Part shown: positions 28,654 through 38,390 of the stretch, one piece after another
Numbering within the stretch: position 1 is the stretch's first letter
How the letters are laid out: each line of letters starts with the position of its first letter
Assembly: GCF_001715195.1 (NCBI RefSeq)
Contig: NZ_MDWE01000022.1
Coordinates: 62,001-126,000 of the forward strand
Direction of reading: 5' to 3'
Source of the DNA: Rhodohalobacter halophilus
GTDB lineage: Bacteria > Bacteroidota > Rhodothermia > Balneolales > Balneolaceae
DNA length: 64,000 nucleotides
Program-made: the position numbers and the translations under genes
Notes under the pieces: generated by a model
Database searches by the model: none
What the model saw: the letters and a program-made list of their open reading frames with translations, nothing else
Told to the model about the DNA's origin: nothing

Positions 28654-29645
28654 GTTCACTCCAGTCAGAAGAACCGGAAGTGATTGCGGATACATTCAGC
28701 CAGTCATTTTCCGATATCAAACGTGAAATATCAAAAGTAGTTGTTGGTCAAGCCGATGTAGTTGATCAGCTGCTAATTTCACTTTTTTCAGGGGGTCACT
28801 GCGTGCTTGTAGGAGTACCCGGACTGGCTAAAACTCTTCTGATTCACACCGTTGCTGAAACCTTAAATCTAAGTTTTAGCCGAATTCAATTTACACCTGA
28901 CCTGATGCCGGGTGATATTACCGGAACCGAGGTCATAGAGGATGACAAAGAAACCGGCAAAAAACATTTTAAGTTTATTCAAGGGCCAATTTTTGCCAAT
29001 ATTGTATTGGCAGATGAGATCAATCGTACCCCGCCAAAAACACAGGCAGCTCTACTCGAAGGAATGCAGGAGCATAAGGTTACAGCTTCCGGACAGACTT
29101 TTAAATTAGACGATCCGTTTTTTGTTCTGGCTACACAGAATCCGATTGAACAAGAGGGGACCTATCCTCTACCGGAGGCTCAGCTCGACCGGTTCATGTT
29201 CCAGATTCATTTAAATTATCCCAATCCGGATGAAGAGAAACAGATAGTTAAACAGACTACATCTGCCCGAAAGGCGGAAGTAAATGCTGTACTTGAAAAA
29301 GAACAAATACTGGAATTCCAAAAACTGATCCGTGAAGTTCCGGTACCGGAGCATGTACTCGATCAGACCATCAAGCTTGTTACACAAACCCGCCCAAATA
29401 CAGAAATATCCAAAGAATGGGTTAACTCCTATCTAAGCTGGGGAGCCGGGCCAAGAGCATCACAATATTTGATTTTAGGAGCCAAAACTCGCGCGCTCTC
29501 CCAAGGCCGGATGAATGTGGAGATACAGGACATCGAAGCATTGGCTGTACCGGTGTTACGTCATCGTATTGTAACAAACTACGCAGCCGAAGCGGATGGG
29601 TTTACCACAGAAGGTGTTATCCTAAAGCTGCTTAAAGAGCTGTAA
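28650..29645 (+). CDS. MoxR-family AAA+ ATPase
   Basis: A 331-residue AAA+ ATPase. Walker A is GVPGLAKTLL near residue 60, and Walker B is VLADEINRTPPKTQAALLEGMQE near 110-130. Sensor 1 and the MoxR signature are TQNPIEQEGTYPLPEAQLDRF. MoxR proteins act as chaperones that mature or regulate partner complexes, usually together with VWA-domain proteins. In the common gene order moxR is followed by a DUF58 gene and then VWA genes. Here a VWA-type membrane protein follows after 39 bases and DUF58 is missing. The start overlaps the surA stop (ATGA). Confidence 0.93.
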   Translation: MSSLQSEEPEVIADTFSQSFSDIKREISKVVVGQADVVDQLLISLFSGGHCVLVGVPGLAKTLLIHTVAETLNLSFSRIQFTPDLMPGDITGTEVIEDDKETGKKHFKFIQGPIFANIVLADEINRTPPKTQAALLEGMQEHKVTASGQTFKLDDPFFVLATQNPIEQEGTYPLPEAQLDRFMFQIHLNYPNPDEEKQIVKQTTSARKAEVNAVLEKEQILEFQKLIREVPVPEHVLDQTIKLVTQTRPNTEISKEWVNSYLSWGAGPRASQYLILGAKTRALSQGRMNVEIQDIEALAVPVLRHRIVTNYAAEADGFTTEGVILKLLKEL

Positions 29646-29684
29646 AATTCAATTTAGTGCGATTCACATCAGTAATCCGTATGT

Positions 29685-31811
29685 ATGAATTTCGCAATAT
29701 TTAATGGTTTAAATCCGGTTCTGCCCGTTCTCTTGCTTCTTGTTGGAGCCCTATTATCTATTGCCGTTGCCTACTACAGCTACAGTTCTCTCGACAAGGC
29801 CGGAACGTTAAAAAAGTGGACGCTGATTACTCTTCGATCCCTCTCCCTTCTGATTCTTCTCCTGCTGCTGTTTAATCCATACCTCACCGTTGAACAGACT
29901 GAAGTTAGTCGGGCAAAAATTGCCGTCTACCTTGATAATTCCCAAAGTGTAGCCATTGAAAAAGGTACGTACAGAGGATTGGAAGAGTACCAATTGCTGC
30001 TGGATGAATTTAAGCAAAGCAGGGATGATCGTGCCCGGTACATTTATCATACATTTGATTCTGAAGTGGTTTCAGGTGATACAATTAACGGAACCGGTGC
30101 AGATACCCGCTTGAATGAAGTTTTTACACATCTTCTGGAGAATGAGTATCAGTTTAGTGCTGCAGTGCTGTTCAGCGATGGAATCAACACTAGCGGACGA
30201 AATCCACTTTTTGCCTCAACGGAACTCTCTACTCCAGTAATAACGTATCCACTCGGCGATACAACTACAGTCAGAGATATTGCCATCTCCGATGTTCGTT
30301 ATAACTCACCAGTTTATACGAATACGATTAACCGAATAACTGCAGAGATACAGCACAGACAGGTTGAGGGAGAAGAGACAGAATTTCGACTCATCAGAGA
30401 CGGTGAAATCGTAGAGACAGTTCCAATCACTTTTCAATCCGCTTCCGGTTCTCAAATCGTTGAATTTTCGAGTGAATTTGAGGATCCCGGGTTTTACAAT
30501 GTAACTCTTGAAGCTATTCCGCTGACCGATGAATTTTCTGAAGAGAATAACCGATATACCTACACCGTTGAGGTTCTTGACGACAAAACTGACATCCTTT
30601 CTATCGCGTTTGAAATTCATCCCGATGTAGCAGCGATCCGTAATCATATAGCTACAGATATCCAAAATGAGTTAACACAGACCAATTGGTTGGGAGGAAC
30701 CCGATTCTCAGGCTACAATATACTGGAGTCGGATGAGCAAATTGATGAGATTGACCTGGTAATTCTGCATGGACTGCCGCCAAACAATTCGGAAATTCTG
30801 AACAGAATCGAAGAGTTGATATCAGATACCCCTCTGTTACTATTTTCACTGCCCGTCTCTTTCGCAAATGGTAACCTTCAAACCGTGAGGCCCGTCATAC
30901 CCGAAAACCTTGAATCGTCAATTGAGGTCAGACCGGTACTGCAATCTGATAACAGATCTCACTCCCTGCTCGAGCTAAATATTCCCTCAGAAAGAACACT
31001 CCCTGCACTTCATACGTACTCTGGCACGTATTCAACCACTGCTTCGGCAGAAATTTTATTACGTTCTAACTTTCAGGGTGCTCCAACAGATATTCCACTT
31101 CTGGTGGTTGATGAGACCCGATCCAACCGTATTGCCGCTGTCAATGCTTTTGGGTGGTATCGATACAAATTAAACCGGCAAGAATCGACACAAGGGTTTT
31201 ATGATGATTTAATCACTAACCTTGTATCGTGGACATCAACAGCACCAGATGAACGAAATTTAATCCTATCCCCTGCAAAAGATCAGTTTACCGAAAATGA
31301 GAATATCCGGGTTCGGGCAGTTTTAAACAATGAACGCAGCGAACCGGAAACGAATGCAATCATACAACTTGAGGTTGAAGGTCTGGATCAAACGGGTGAA
31401 GGTCGTTCGTACAGAATGAGACACAGCCGTGGCGGAAACTACACTTCCGACCTTGGACGGCTGCCTGAAGGAGTTTACGAAGTTAAGGGCACCGCAGAAG
31501 TTGGAGGTCGAATGATCGGCCGGGATGAGATTAGAATTACTGTTGGTCGATCAAATATTGAGCTTGTAAACACTCAGCGAAATGATGTACTGTTACGTGC
31601 ACTGGCAGAAAATAGCGGTGGTATTTTTCTCTCCGATCGCGACTTTACAAAACTCGACGTTTTTTTAAATGATCGAGATCTATTAGAAGCTGATGAGAGT
31701 GTCAACCGACAAAATTCTTACATACGGGACTTTGAGTTGATTTGGTTTTTACTGGTTCTTGGTCTGCTAACTGCAGAGTGGATTCTTCGCAGATCTCTTT
31801 CACTTCTATAG
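29685..31811 (+). CDS. VWA/glutamine-amidotransferase-like inner-membrane protein
   Basis: A 708-residue membrane protein with the layout found downstream of moxR genes. Two N-terminal transmembrane helices (LPVLLLLVGALLSIAVAYY and a second around 45-65) are followed by a VWA-like domain with an apparently intact MIDAS: DNSQS (about residue 86-90), a Thr in GADTR, and FSDGINTSG. Next comes a region like class I glutamine-amidotransferase-related domains (DLVILHGLPPNNSEIL, TPLLLFSLP), then beta-rich repeats. The C-terminal helix is FELIWFLLVLGLLTAEWIL. The soluble part faces the periplasm. It is presumably the client or partner of the MoxR ATPase; its function is not established. Confidence 0.8.
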   Translation: MNFAIFNGLNPVLPVLLLLVGALLSIAVAYYSYSSLDKAGTLKKWTLITLRSLSLLILLLLLFNPYLTVEQTEVSRAKIAVYLDNSQSVAIEKGTYRGLEEYQLLLDEFKQSRDDRARYIYHTFDSEVVSGDTINGTGADTRLNEVFTHLLENEYQFSAAVLFSDGINTSGRNPLFASTELSTPVITYPLGDTTTVRDIAISDVRYNSPVYTNTINRITAEIQHRQVEGEETEFRLIRDGEIVETVPITFQSASGSQIVEFSSEFEDPGFYNVTLEAIPLTDEFSEENNRYTYTVEVLDDKTDILSIAFEIHPDVAAIRNHIATDIQNELTQTNWLGGTRFSGYNILESDEQIDEIDLVILHGLPPNNSEILNRIEELISDTPLLLFSLPVSFANGNLQTVRPVIPENLESSIEVRPVLQSDNRSHSLLELNIPSERTLPALHTYSGTYSTTASAEILLRSNFQGAPTDIPLLVVDETRSNRIAAVNAFGWYRYKLNRQESTQGFYDDLITNLVSWTSTAPDERNLILSPAKDQFTENENIRVRAVLNNERSEPETNAIIQLEVEGLDQTGEGRSYRMRHSRGGNYTSDLGRLPEGVYEVKGTAEVGGRMIGRDEIRITVGRSNIELVNTQRNDVLLRALAENSGGIFLSDRDFTKLDVFLNDRDLLEADESVNRQNSYIRDFELIWFLLVLGLLTAEWILRRSLSLL

Positions 31812-31820
31812 CGGGGAATA

Positions 31821-31853
31821 AAAAAACCGGCCTTAACTCAGACCGGTTTTATA
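31821..31853. terminator. Bidirectional terminator between convergent genes
   Basis: AAAACCGG (31823-31830) pairs with CCGGTTTT (31843-31850), with an extra A run on the left and T run on the right. It lies between the VWA gene (plus) and the DUF4168 gene (minus). Confidence 0.85.
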
Positions 31854-31875
31854 CATCATTTAATGTTAAGATTCC

Positions 31876-32442
31876 TTAGAATCCTTCACCTTGCGGAGCT
31901 GCTCCCTGCTCTTCCATCTGGGATTGCATCATCATCTCTTGTACTCTTTGTTGCATTTCAGGATCTTGCTGAAGTGCCATATTCAACTCCATAAATCGCT
32001 CCATTTCCATCCCTTCGGCTTCAATGGCTTCGGTCATTTGTGCATCTAGCTCCTGCTCAAGTTCACTAACCGCTTCCGAAGCAGATTCAAACTTTTCAAT
32101 ATCCTCCTGATTTACATCCAAATCTTCATCAGATTGTCCGTTAAATCTGGCTTCTGCAATCAAATTGTAGGTTTCCACATCCAGTCCTTCTTCTTCAACA
32201 ACTGCAATCATCTCTGATTGGGCGCCCATCTGAATTTCCTGTGCAACCATGGAAACATCAACAAATTCACGTAATTCCTCATCTGATACATCGACTGCTG
32301 TTGCCGGTTGTTGCTGTTGAAACTGTTCCTGCATTTGGTCTTGTTGCTGTGCCTGCTGATCCATCGACATTTCTTCCGAATCCGGCTGACAAGCCAGCAT
32401 TGTAAGTGGCACGATGATCATGGATAAAACTGATGTCTTCAT
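31876..32442 (-). CDS. DUF4168 domain lipoprotein
   Basis: A 188-residue exported protein. The N terminus (MKTSVLSMIIVPLTMLACQPD) is a lipoprotein signal with Cys near residue 18. A Gln-rich linker (about 28-48) leads to a helical, strongly acidic DUF4168-type domain (SDEELREFVDVSMVAQEIQ, YNLIAEARFNGQSDEDLD, LQQDPEMQQRVQEMM). The C terminus is Met/Gln-rich. DUF4168 proteins are periplasmic or surface proteins of unknown function common in Bacteroidota and cyanobacteria. It appears to be a single-gene unit ending at the bidirectional terminator. Confidence 0.8.
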   Translation of the reverse strand: MKTSVLSMIIVPLTMLACQPDSEEMSMDQQAQQQDQMQEQFQQQQPATAVDVSDEELREFVDVSMVAQEIQMGAQSEMIAVVEEEGLDVETYNLIAEARFNGQSDEDLDVNQEDIEKFESASEAVSELEQELDAQMTEAIEAEGMEMERFMELNMALQQDPEMQQRVQEMMMQSQMEEQGAAPQGEGF

Positions 32443-32566
32443 TCTGTAGAGTTTTTTTATTTATTAGATCAATTGTATAGTGTTAACAGAATAAACCATC
32501 TACTGTTTCCTCTTTTATAGGATTTAAATCAAATTTACCTCGATTTACGAAGCGGATATCGGCTAT

Positions 32567-32839
32567 TCATCTTTTCGACAGCAGATCCTGAGCTTTTCTC
32601 TCACCTTTCACAGTCAGCTCTAAATGTCCATATAAGAATGGTCCTCCAATCGTAGGTAAATTAATGAAATCCTTGTCACTTAGGTACTCAAGGTAATTTT
32701 TAAGTTCCGTTTTGTCGAACGATAACTCTTTGTTAAGATCTTCAACGGGTAATCGATTACATGAACGCTGAACAGTAAGTTTATAAGTTGTAAGAATGAT
32801 GTGCTCTAACTTCTTATTAAATGATGAACCGATTAACAT
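32567..32839 (-). CDS. Small hypothetical protein, possibly winged-helix
   Basis: A 90-residue protein from the ATG at 32839; a GTG at 32881 would give 104 residues. No family is recognised with certainty. The pattern LPVEDLNKELSFDKTELKNY (helix-turn-helix-like), then YLSDKDFINLPTIGG and LELTVKGERKAQDLL resembles a small winged-helix domain with a hydrophobic wing. No signal peptide or membrane segment is present. It lies between truA and the DUF4168 gene, downstream of a long minus-strand run. The coding potential is supported mainly by this domain-like pattern and by the lack of any other gene in the gap. Confidence 0.5.
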   Translation of the reverse strand: MLIGSSFNKKLEHIILTTYKLTVQRSCNRLPVEDLNKELSFDKTELKNYLEYLSDKDFINLPTIGGPFLYGHLELTVKGERKAQDLLSKR

Positions 32840-32915
32840 GCGATAAGGTTTATTTGAGTTTACAAAAGAAACCAAATACACCTTATCAAAAGGTTACCTA
32901 AACATTAATTCATTG

Positions 32916-33662
32916 TTACTCGACGTTGCCCGGATAGCGAACGTCATCTAAAATAAGCCCGGTTGGAGGTGCTGCAAAAGCTTTCTCATCCACCTCCTCC
33001 TCGTTCAACAACCGGGTAAATTGTTCAAATGTAAGACGACCTGAGGCTACCTGCATCATACTTCCAACAAGGCGCCTTACCATATGCCTCAAAAATCGGT
33101 TACCCTCAATTTTGTAAATAAGCAAATCTTCATACTCTTCCCATTCACTCCGGATAATGTTGCATTGTGTTGTGCCAAAATCTTCGTTGTTGGGAATACA
33201 GAAATTGATAAAATCATGCTCCCCAAAAATTAATTTGGAACATCTCTGAAGTAAATCCCGGTCTGGTTCAACATTATTAAACCAAACCGTATTCCTCTGC
33301 AGCGGTATTGGCTTTGTTGATATTCTATACTGGTAGGATCGACTGGTTGCATGAAAACGAGCGTGGAAATCAGATGATACTTCTTGCATATCAATCAATG
33401 CAACATCATGAGGCAGAAGTCCCCGCATTGCATAAATTACTCTCTGAGTCGTATATCTATCCGGAAGGTCAACATGAGCCGTTTGTCGTTTTGCGTGCAC
33501 ACCGGCATCGGTACGTCCCTGCCCAATAATATTCACATCCTGTTGATACATTTGGGACAAGGCATTTTCGATTACCCCCTCCACCGTTCTGCCCTCCGGC
33601 TGACGCTGCCATCCGTTAAAATCCGTTCCATCAAACTCAAATGTTAATAGATATCGCTGCAT
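32916..33662 (-). CDS. truA: tRNA pseudouridine(38-40) synthase
   Basis: A 248-residue TruA enzyme that converts uridines 38-40 in the anticodon stem of tRNAs to pseudouridine. The opening YLLTFEFDGTDFNGWQRQP, the catalytic Asp in GRTDAGVHAKRQTAH, FHARFHATSRSYQYRI and the C-terminal EGNRFLRHMVRRLVGSMMQV with APPTGLILDDVRYP are all canonical. The length matches the family. It starts 8 bases after the DUF5683-like gene and is probably co-transcribed with it and folD. Confidence 0.95.
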   Translation of the reverse strand: MQRYLLTFEFDGTDFNGWQRQPEGRTVEGVIENALSQMYQQDVNIIGQGRTDAGVHAKRQTAHVDLPDRYTTQRVIYAMRGLLPHDVALIDMQEVSSDFHARFHATSRSYQYRISTKPIPLQRNTVWFNNVEPDRDLLQRCSKLIFGEHDFINFCIPNNEDFGTTQCNIIRSEWEEYEDLLIYKIEGNRFLRHMVRRLVGSMMQVASGRLTFEQFTRLLNEEEVDEKAFAAPPTGLILDDVRYPGNVE

Positions 33663-33670
33663 GGACTATG

Positions 33671-34474
33671 CTAATTGAAATAGAGATTGAGCTGAGCAGT
33701 CACGCCCGAAATTGCGGTGCTATTTGAGTTGATACCACGAACAGTAACAGGCTGAAATGAGAGGTTCACCCGATTCGATTCCAGATCTTTTCGGACTCTG
33801 TTATAGGCACTGATTCCGCTAACAATCCGGTTCACGACCATCAAGCCGGCCAGGGCAGGAAGCTGATTTCGAATACTCTCAGCCTCTGATCTCATATCTA
33901 CGTATCGCCCCCTCTCTTCAGTTGAATTCCAAAACCATCGATTTTCGGGAATATCATCAATCAGCCGGTTCCAGTTACGGCTTCTAAGCTGATAATCGTT
34001 ATGCTCTTCCAATGAGTTAAAGTCAGCCACAGCCAGCCGGAACGATCGGCTTCTGGATGAGATATCCACTCCGGCATTTAGGCTCACATACGTTTCAAAA
34101 TCGTTCTCTATGCGATTAGCTTTGAGGTTAAAACCAAAAATCGCACCAAGTAAGGTGAGGTCTGAGCCGGTGTGAATATAACCTCGATTACGGTGAGCTT
34201 CACCTGCATAGAAATGTCCCCAGCCGGGCACCAGCATCGATCGAAGAAATGCTCCGGAGGGTGATTTAACTGTTACGCTACTGCTATTTTGAACCTGTGC
34301 TGTTGACCCTGTTTCATAAAGATTTTGCGCTGTTAAACCTTCCAAATTGAGAAGAAAAACAGTTAGGATTGCAAGGCTCCACCGGACGGCACAAATAGTT
34401 ATTGGTGATTCTCGGCAAACCTGATTCCGCTTTTTCTCTCTGTTATTCCAATCAGCGATTTTGCAATTTGCCAT
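33671..34474 (-). CDS. DUF5683-like exported membrane-associated protein
   Basis: A 267-residue protein from the ATG at 34474. The frame is open for another 39 codons to an ATG at 34591, but those residues look unconserved and would put 65 residues ahead of the hydrophobic signal segment (SLAILTVFLLNLEGLTAQ). The recognisable part is SPSGAFLRSMLVPGWGHFYAGE, which matches the P-G-W-G/Q-x-Y repeat of DUF5683 and related small membrane proteins of Bacteroidota. The C-terminal VNLSFQPVTVRG and GVTAQLNLYFN suggest beta strands like those of outer-membrane proteins. The function is unknown. Confidence 0.65.
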   Translation of the reverse strand: MANCKIADWNNREKKRNQVCRESPITICAVRWSLAILTVFLLNLEGLTAQNLYETGSTAQVQNSSSVTVKSPSGAFLRSMLVPGWGHFYAGEAHRNRGYIHTGSDLTLLGAIFGFNLKANRIENDFETYVSLNAGVDISSRSRSFRLAVADFNSLEEHNDYQLRSRNWNRLIDDIPENRWFWNSTEERGRYVDMRSEAESIRNQLPALAGLMVVNRIVSGISAYNRVRKDLESNRVNLSFQPVTVRGINSNSTAISGVTAQLNLYFN

Positions 34475-34600
34475 TCGTTTCAGAGGTTTGCACAATGTAT
34501 CGGATGAACTGTCAAAGCTGTATGGGTTTGAAACCATCCCAAAACTGTCGGGATGTTCACTTTTATCCGCCGATGTACAGGCTCTTCTCATAAATCGGGA

Positions 34601-35491
34601 TTAATCAGGATAGATCGATTTTTTAGCGGCCAGCAGTGTATTTTTCATCAACATGGTTACCGTCATCGGCCCGACACCCCCAGGCACCGGCGTGATCCAG
34701 CTCACTTTCTCCTTTAGGCTTTCGTAATCACAATCTCCGGTGAGTTTATACCCCTTCTCAGAGGTTTCATCTGCAACACGATTAATTCCAACATCAATCA
34801 CCACAGCTCCCTCTTTCACCATCTCCGCTTTTATCAAATTTGGCTGACCGGCAGCCACAACCAGAATGTCTGCAGAAATTGTGTGCTGTGTAATATCTTT
34901 CGTGAATTTATGGCAAATGGTAGTGGTTGCCTTCCCGGATGAGTTCTCTCGTGAGAGCATAATTGCCATTGGTGTTCCCACAATATTGCTTGCTCCCACC
35001 ACCACAGCGTGTTTGCCCTTTGTAGGAATGCTATAGTATTTGAAAAGCTCAAAAATTCCGGCCGGTGTGCACGACTTAAACGTTGGCTGATCGACCGACA
35101 GGCGCCCCACATTCATCGGGTGAAAACCATCCACATCTTTTCGATGATCGATACTTTCGATGACAGCGTGGGCGGAAAGATGGGACGGCAACGGAAGCTG
35201 AACCAAAATTCCATCGATGGAGTCATCTTCATTAAAACTCTGTATCACATTTTTCAGCTCTTTTGCCGAAACCGTATCGGGCAGATGAGTGGTATCCGTG
35301 TCAATGCCAACCTCTTTGCAGGCGCGTGTTTTTGCGGCAATATAGGTTGAGGAAGCCGGATCGTTCCCAACCTGAAGAACTTTCAAAAACGGCCGTCGAT
35401 GTCCCGCTTCCACCCAGTTTTCAACATCTTCGCGGATTTGAACCTTCAATTCCGATGCCACCTTTTTCCCATCTATCAATTTTGCTGCCAT
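34601..35491 (-). CDS. folD: Bifunctional methylenetetrahydrofolate dehydrogenase/cyclohydrolase
   Basis: A 296-residue FolD enzyme, which interconverts 5,10-methylene-, methenyl- and 10-formyl-tetrahydrofolate using NADP. Signature stretches are YIAAKTRACKEVGI with the catalytic Lys, DGILVQLPLPSHL, KDVDGFHPMNVGRL, VVGASNIVGTPMAIML and WITPVPGGVGPMTVTMLM. Length and order match the family. It lies in a minus-strand run between the NtrC-type regulator and the DUF5683-like gene. Confidence 0.96.
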   Translation of the reverse strand: MAAKLIDGKKVASELKVQIREDVENWVEAGHRRPFLKVLQVGNDPASSTYIAAKTRACKEVGIDTDTTHLPDTVSAKELKNVIQSFNEDDSIDGILVQLPLPSHLSAHAVIESIDHRKDVDGFHPMNVGRLSVDQPTFKSCTPAGIFELFKYYSIPTKGKHAVVVGASNIVGTPMAIMLSRENSSGKATTTICHKFTKDITQHTISADILVVAAGQPNLIKAEMVKEGAVVIDVGINRVADETSEKGYKLTGDCDYESLKEKVSWITPVPGGVGPMTVTMLMKNTLLAAKKSIYPD

Positions 35492-35538
35492 GCCAGTCTT
35501 ACGTATTTATAAATATTGATATCTGCCTTCATCAGGCA

Positions 35539-36909
35539 TTACCGTTCAATATCGTACTTTTTCATTTTGTTGTAGATATGACTTCTGCGAATCTCAATCG
35601 CCTCCGCGGTTGCTGAAATATTCCAGTCATACTTTTCCAATTTCTTTACCAAAAACATCCGTTCGGCCTGTTCTTTAAACTCCTGAAAACTATCCATATC
35701 CTCAATCAGCTCCGAAACAACTTTCTTAGAACTCCGGTTACCCACAACAAGCCGGCTCACGTCCTCACCGGTAATTTCATCCTCCGGGGCAAGTATTGCC
35801 AATCGTTCAATCACATTCTGAAGTTCCCGAATATTACCCGTCCACTGTTGACTTTTCAAAACCTCTATGGCTTCTCCCGAAAATGATTTTCCGGAATAGA
35901 GTATTTCTTCTTCCCCAAGTTTTTCAAGGAAAAACTTAGCAAGCAGTGGAATATCCTCTTTTCTGTCTCGAAGCGATGGGATGTGGATCGGTATCACACT
36001 CAATCTGTGGTAAAGGTCTTCACGAAATTCTCCATTTTCAATTGCCTGCTGCAGATCCTTATTTGTAGCCGATATCACCCGTACATCTACCTCAATATTC
36101 TCAGAACCGCCAACGCGGGTAATTTTATTCTCCTGAAGTGCACGAAGAACTTTTGCCTGGGCATCCGGACTCATATCACCGATTTCATCCAAGAAGAGTG
36201 TGCCCCCGTCTGCCTGTTCAAATTTCCCAATTCGCTGACTCACCGCCCCGGTAAACGCTCCTTTTTCATGGCCAAAAAGTTCGCTCTCCAGCAAATCGGC
36301 AGGTATTGCCGCACAATTTACATCTACAAAAGGTTTGGAAGCACGTCGACTTTGATTGTGGATGGAACGGGCAACTAGCTCTTTTCCTGTTCCGTTTTCA
36401 CCGGTTATCAATACACGGGATGAGGTTGCAGAAATCTTCGATATGGTGTCCTTAATCTTTTGAATTGCAGGACTTTCACCAATAATCTCAGATGCGCCAT
36501 GAAGCTTCGTACGCATCTGTTTATTTTCTCGGACCAGTTCACTGCTATTCAGTGCATTACGAACCGTTACCAACAGTCGATTCAAATCCGGCGGTTTCTC
36601 CAGAAAGTCAAATGCTCCTTTTTTGGTAGCATCTACTGCAATTTTAATGGTGCCGTGACCGGATATCATGATGACCGGCAACTCCGGTTTCATCTCTTTA
36701 ATTCTCTCGAGGGTTTCAATCCCGTCCATCCCCTTCATTTTGATGTCCAGGATAACAAGATCGATCTCCTCTTTCTCGATCTGTTTTAGTGCGTCTGCCC
36801 CGCTCTCTGCTTCAAAAACACCGTAAGACTCATACTCAAGAATATCCCGCAAAATATTCCGAATGCTCTTCTCATCATCTGTAATCAATATCTGCGGTTT
36901 CTTGCTCAT
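35539..36909 (-). CDS. NtrC-family sigma-54-dependent response regulator
   Basis: A 456-residue activator with a receiver domain (acidic pocket D11/D12, phospho-acceptor D55 in [10 protein letters not shown], Lys in FLEKPP). The AAA+ domain has Walker A GENGTGKE at 170-177, the sigma-54 contact loop GAFTGA at 217-222 and Walker [13 protein letters not shown] near 235-246. The C-terminal Fis-type HTH is [20 protein letters not shown]. The GAFTGA loop is intact, so activation of sigma-54 promoters is expected. No histidine kinase is adjacent. It is followed by folD after about 45 bases, and dacB lies just upstream on the same strand. Confidence 0.95.
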   Translation of the reverse strand: MSKKPQILITDDEKSIRNILRDILEYESYGVFEAESGADALKQIEKEEIDLVILDIKMKGMDGIETLERIKEMKPELPVIMISGHGTIKIAVDATKKGAFDFLEKPPDLNRLLVTVRNALNSSELVRENKQMRTKLHGASEIIGESPAIQKIKDTISKISATSSRVLITGENGTGKELVARSIHNQSRRASKPFVDVNCAAIPADLLESELFGHEKGAFTGAVSQRIGKFEQADGGTLFLDEIGDMSPDAQAKVLRALQENKITRVGGSENIEVDVRVISATNKDLQQAIENGEFREDLYHRLSVIPIHIPSLRDRKEDIPLLAKFFLEKLGEEEILYSGKSFSGEAIEVLKSQQWTGNIRELQNVIERLAILAPEDEITGEDVSRLVVGNRSSKKVVSELIEDMDSFQEFKEQAERMFLVKKLEKYDWNISATAEAIEIRRSHIYNKMKKYDIER

Positions 36910-36917
36910 GCTGCGTA

Positions 36918-38390
36918 TTAATAATTTTTGTAGAGAAATTCGAGAATCTGCTCATGCACCCAGTCCACATGCGATGTGGAGGTCGTGTAGTTGTTGGTGG
37001 CTATGGTTACCGTTAACTGACTGTCTGATTCTGTTGTTAAATATCCGCTAAGTGTACGAACTCCGGCCATAAACCCGGATTTTCCAAAAAAGCGCTGATT
37101 GACCGAACTGTTGCGAAACCGGTGACCCAGCGTTCCGTTTAACCCACTGACAGAAAGAGACTCAACCATCGAATCGTACCACGGTTTTCCCTTCACAAAT
37201 TGAAGATAGTGATTTAAATCGGAAGCCCGAATCAGGTTTGCCGGAGCCATTCCGGACGCATCCCTCATCCGCACCACCGATGTGTCAATTCCAGCAGTGT
37301 GCATGTGCTCTTTAATCACTTGAAGCCCAAGCTCCGTTGTACCCTGTGTATTATACTTTTTCTGAGCCACTTTCTTAGCCAACATTTCCGCAAAAAGATT
37401 ATCACTTTCGCGATTCATCCAGTAAATCAGTTCATAAAGCGGCGGTGATTGATGTGTGGCAAACAGTTCCAAATTATCGGTACTCCAGGTGTAAAAGTCA
37501 CTCTCTGTGATCAATTGACCGCGAACACGAATGCCGCTCTGTTCAAGATAGCGTGCAAATGTATCAATAAAGTAATCGGTTGGAGACATAACCGACAACG
37601 GTTCGGTTTCATAATAACCCTGGGGAAGTGTACTTCTGAGAATGATTGTATTGGTACCAAGCACTCTTCTGTACGATTCATTAAACTTTGTGCCGGGCGG
37701 GGTGATGGTCTGCTCATTGACAAATTCTACATATGGCGTATTAAACGGAAACCACCGGATCGTTGGTTTGCTACCAATATTCCCATCCGCTACCACTTCC
37801 AGATCCACCACATTAAAATTAAATGAGAGTGCACTTATTTCCGGTGCGTAATAGTAGGAAAGATCATCCCACTCCCACCCTTTTGGATAGGGAACATCAT
37901 CAAAAAGACCGTCATATCCGATAATGCTGCCGTCAATCTGATCGATACCCAATGAATCGAGAAGTTGATACCACTCTTCAAATAGGAATAGCGGATCTTC
38001 GTAAAATTCTCCGTTAATTGATGGATCACCGCTGCCTTCAATAATCAGATCACCAACCCAACGATTTTCAACCTTTTTTCCGCGGCCGTACAGTTTCGTC
38101 TCAAATCGGTAATCTTTTCCAAGTTCATCGAGGTATGCACCGGAACTGATCAATTTCAGGTTAGAGGCTGGACGTATCAGTTTGTCTCCATTCAGGCTTT
38201 CAATCACTTTGCCGGTGCTGTCGGTAACCTGAATGGCCCAAAAAGCGTCGTTTGCCCGGCTTCGGTCAATCAAAAAATCGATCTCAGCAGCAATCTGTCC
38301 GGTTGCCGTAAAAGGTAAGTAAAAGCAGAAAATTCCGGCAAAGAGTAAACCGATCAACCATTTAAATTTCTGCATAGGCGTTTTGCTCAC
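36918..38390 (-). CDS. dacB: D-alanyl-D-alanine carboxypeptidase/endopeptidase (PBP4 type)
   Basis: A 490-residue periplasmic penicillin-binding protein of class C low-molecular-mass type. A signal anchor (WLIGLLFAGIFCFYLPFTATG) precedes the catalytic domain. The three active-site motifs are SxxK as S76-N-L-K79, SDN in RESDNLFAEM, and K-S-G in FGKSGFMAGV. The large insertion between motifs 1 and 2 typical of DacB is present. It trims peptidoglycan stem peptides and cleaves cross-links. The start overlaps the stop of the PtsN-like gene by 4 bases, so translation is coupled. Confidence 0.92.
   Translation of the reverse strand: MSKTPMQKFKWLIGLLFAGIFCFYLPFTATGQIAAEIDFLIDRSRANDAFWAIQVTDSTGKVIESLNGDKLIRPASNLKLISSGAYLDELGKDYRFETKLYGRGKKVENRWVGDLIIEGSGDPSINGEFYEDPLFLFEEWYQLLDSLGIDQIDGSIIGYDGLFDDVPYPKGWEWDDLSYYYAPEISALSFNFNVVDLEVVADGNIGSKPTIRWFPFNTPYVEFVNEQTITPPGTKFNESYRRVLGTNTIILRSTLPQGYYETEPLSVMSPTDYFIDTFARYLEQSGIRVRGQLITESDFYTWSTDNLELFATHQSPPLYELIYWMNRESDNLFAEMLAKKVAQKKYNTQGTTELGLQVIKEHMHTAGIDTSVVRMRDASGMAPANLIRASDLNHYLQFVKGKPWYDSMVESLSVSGLNGTLGHRFRNSSVNQRFFGKSGFMAGVRTLSGYLTTESDSQLTVTIATNNYTTSTSHVDWVHEQILEFLYKNY

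Noticed and set aside
34475-34591. 39-codon N-terminal extension of the DUF5683-like protein
   Set aside because: Residues look unrelated to a coding N terminus and would displace the signal segment; ATG 34474 is preferred, though not certain.
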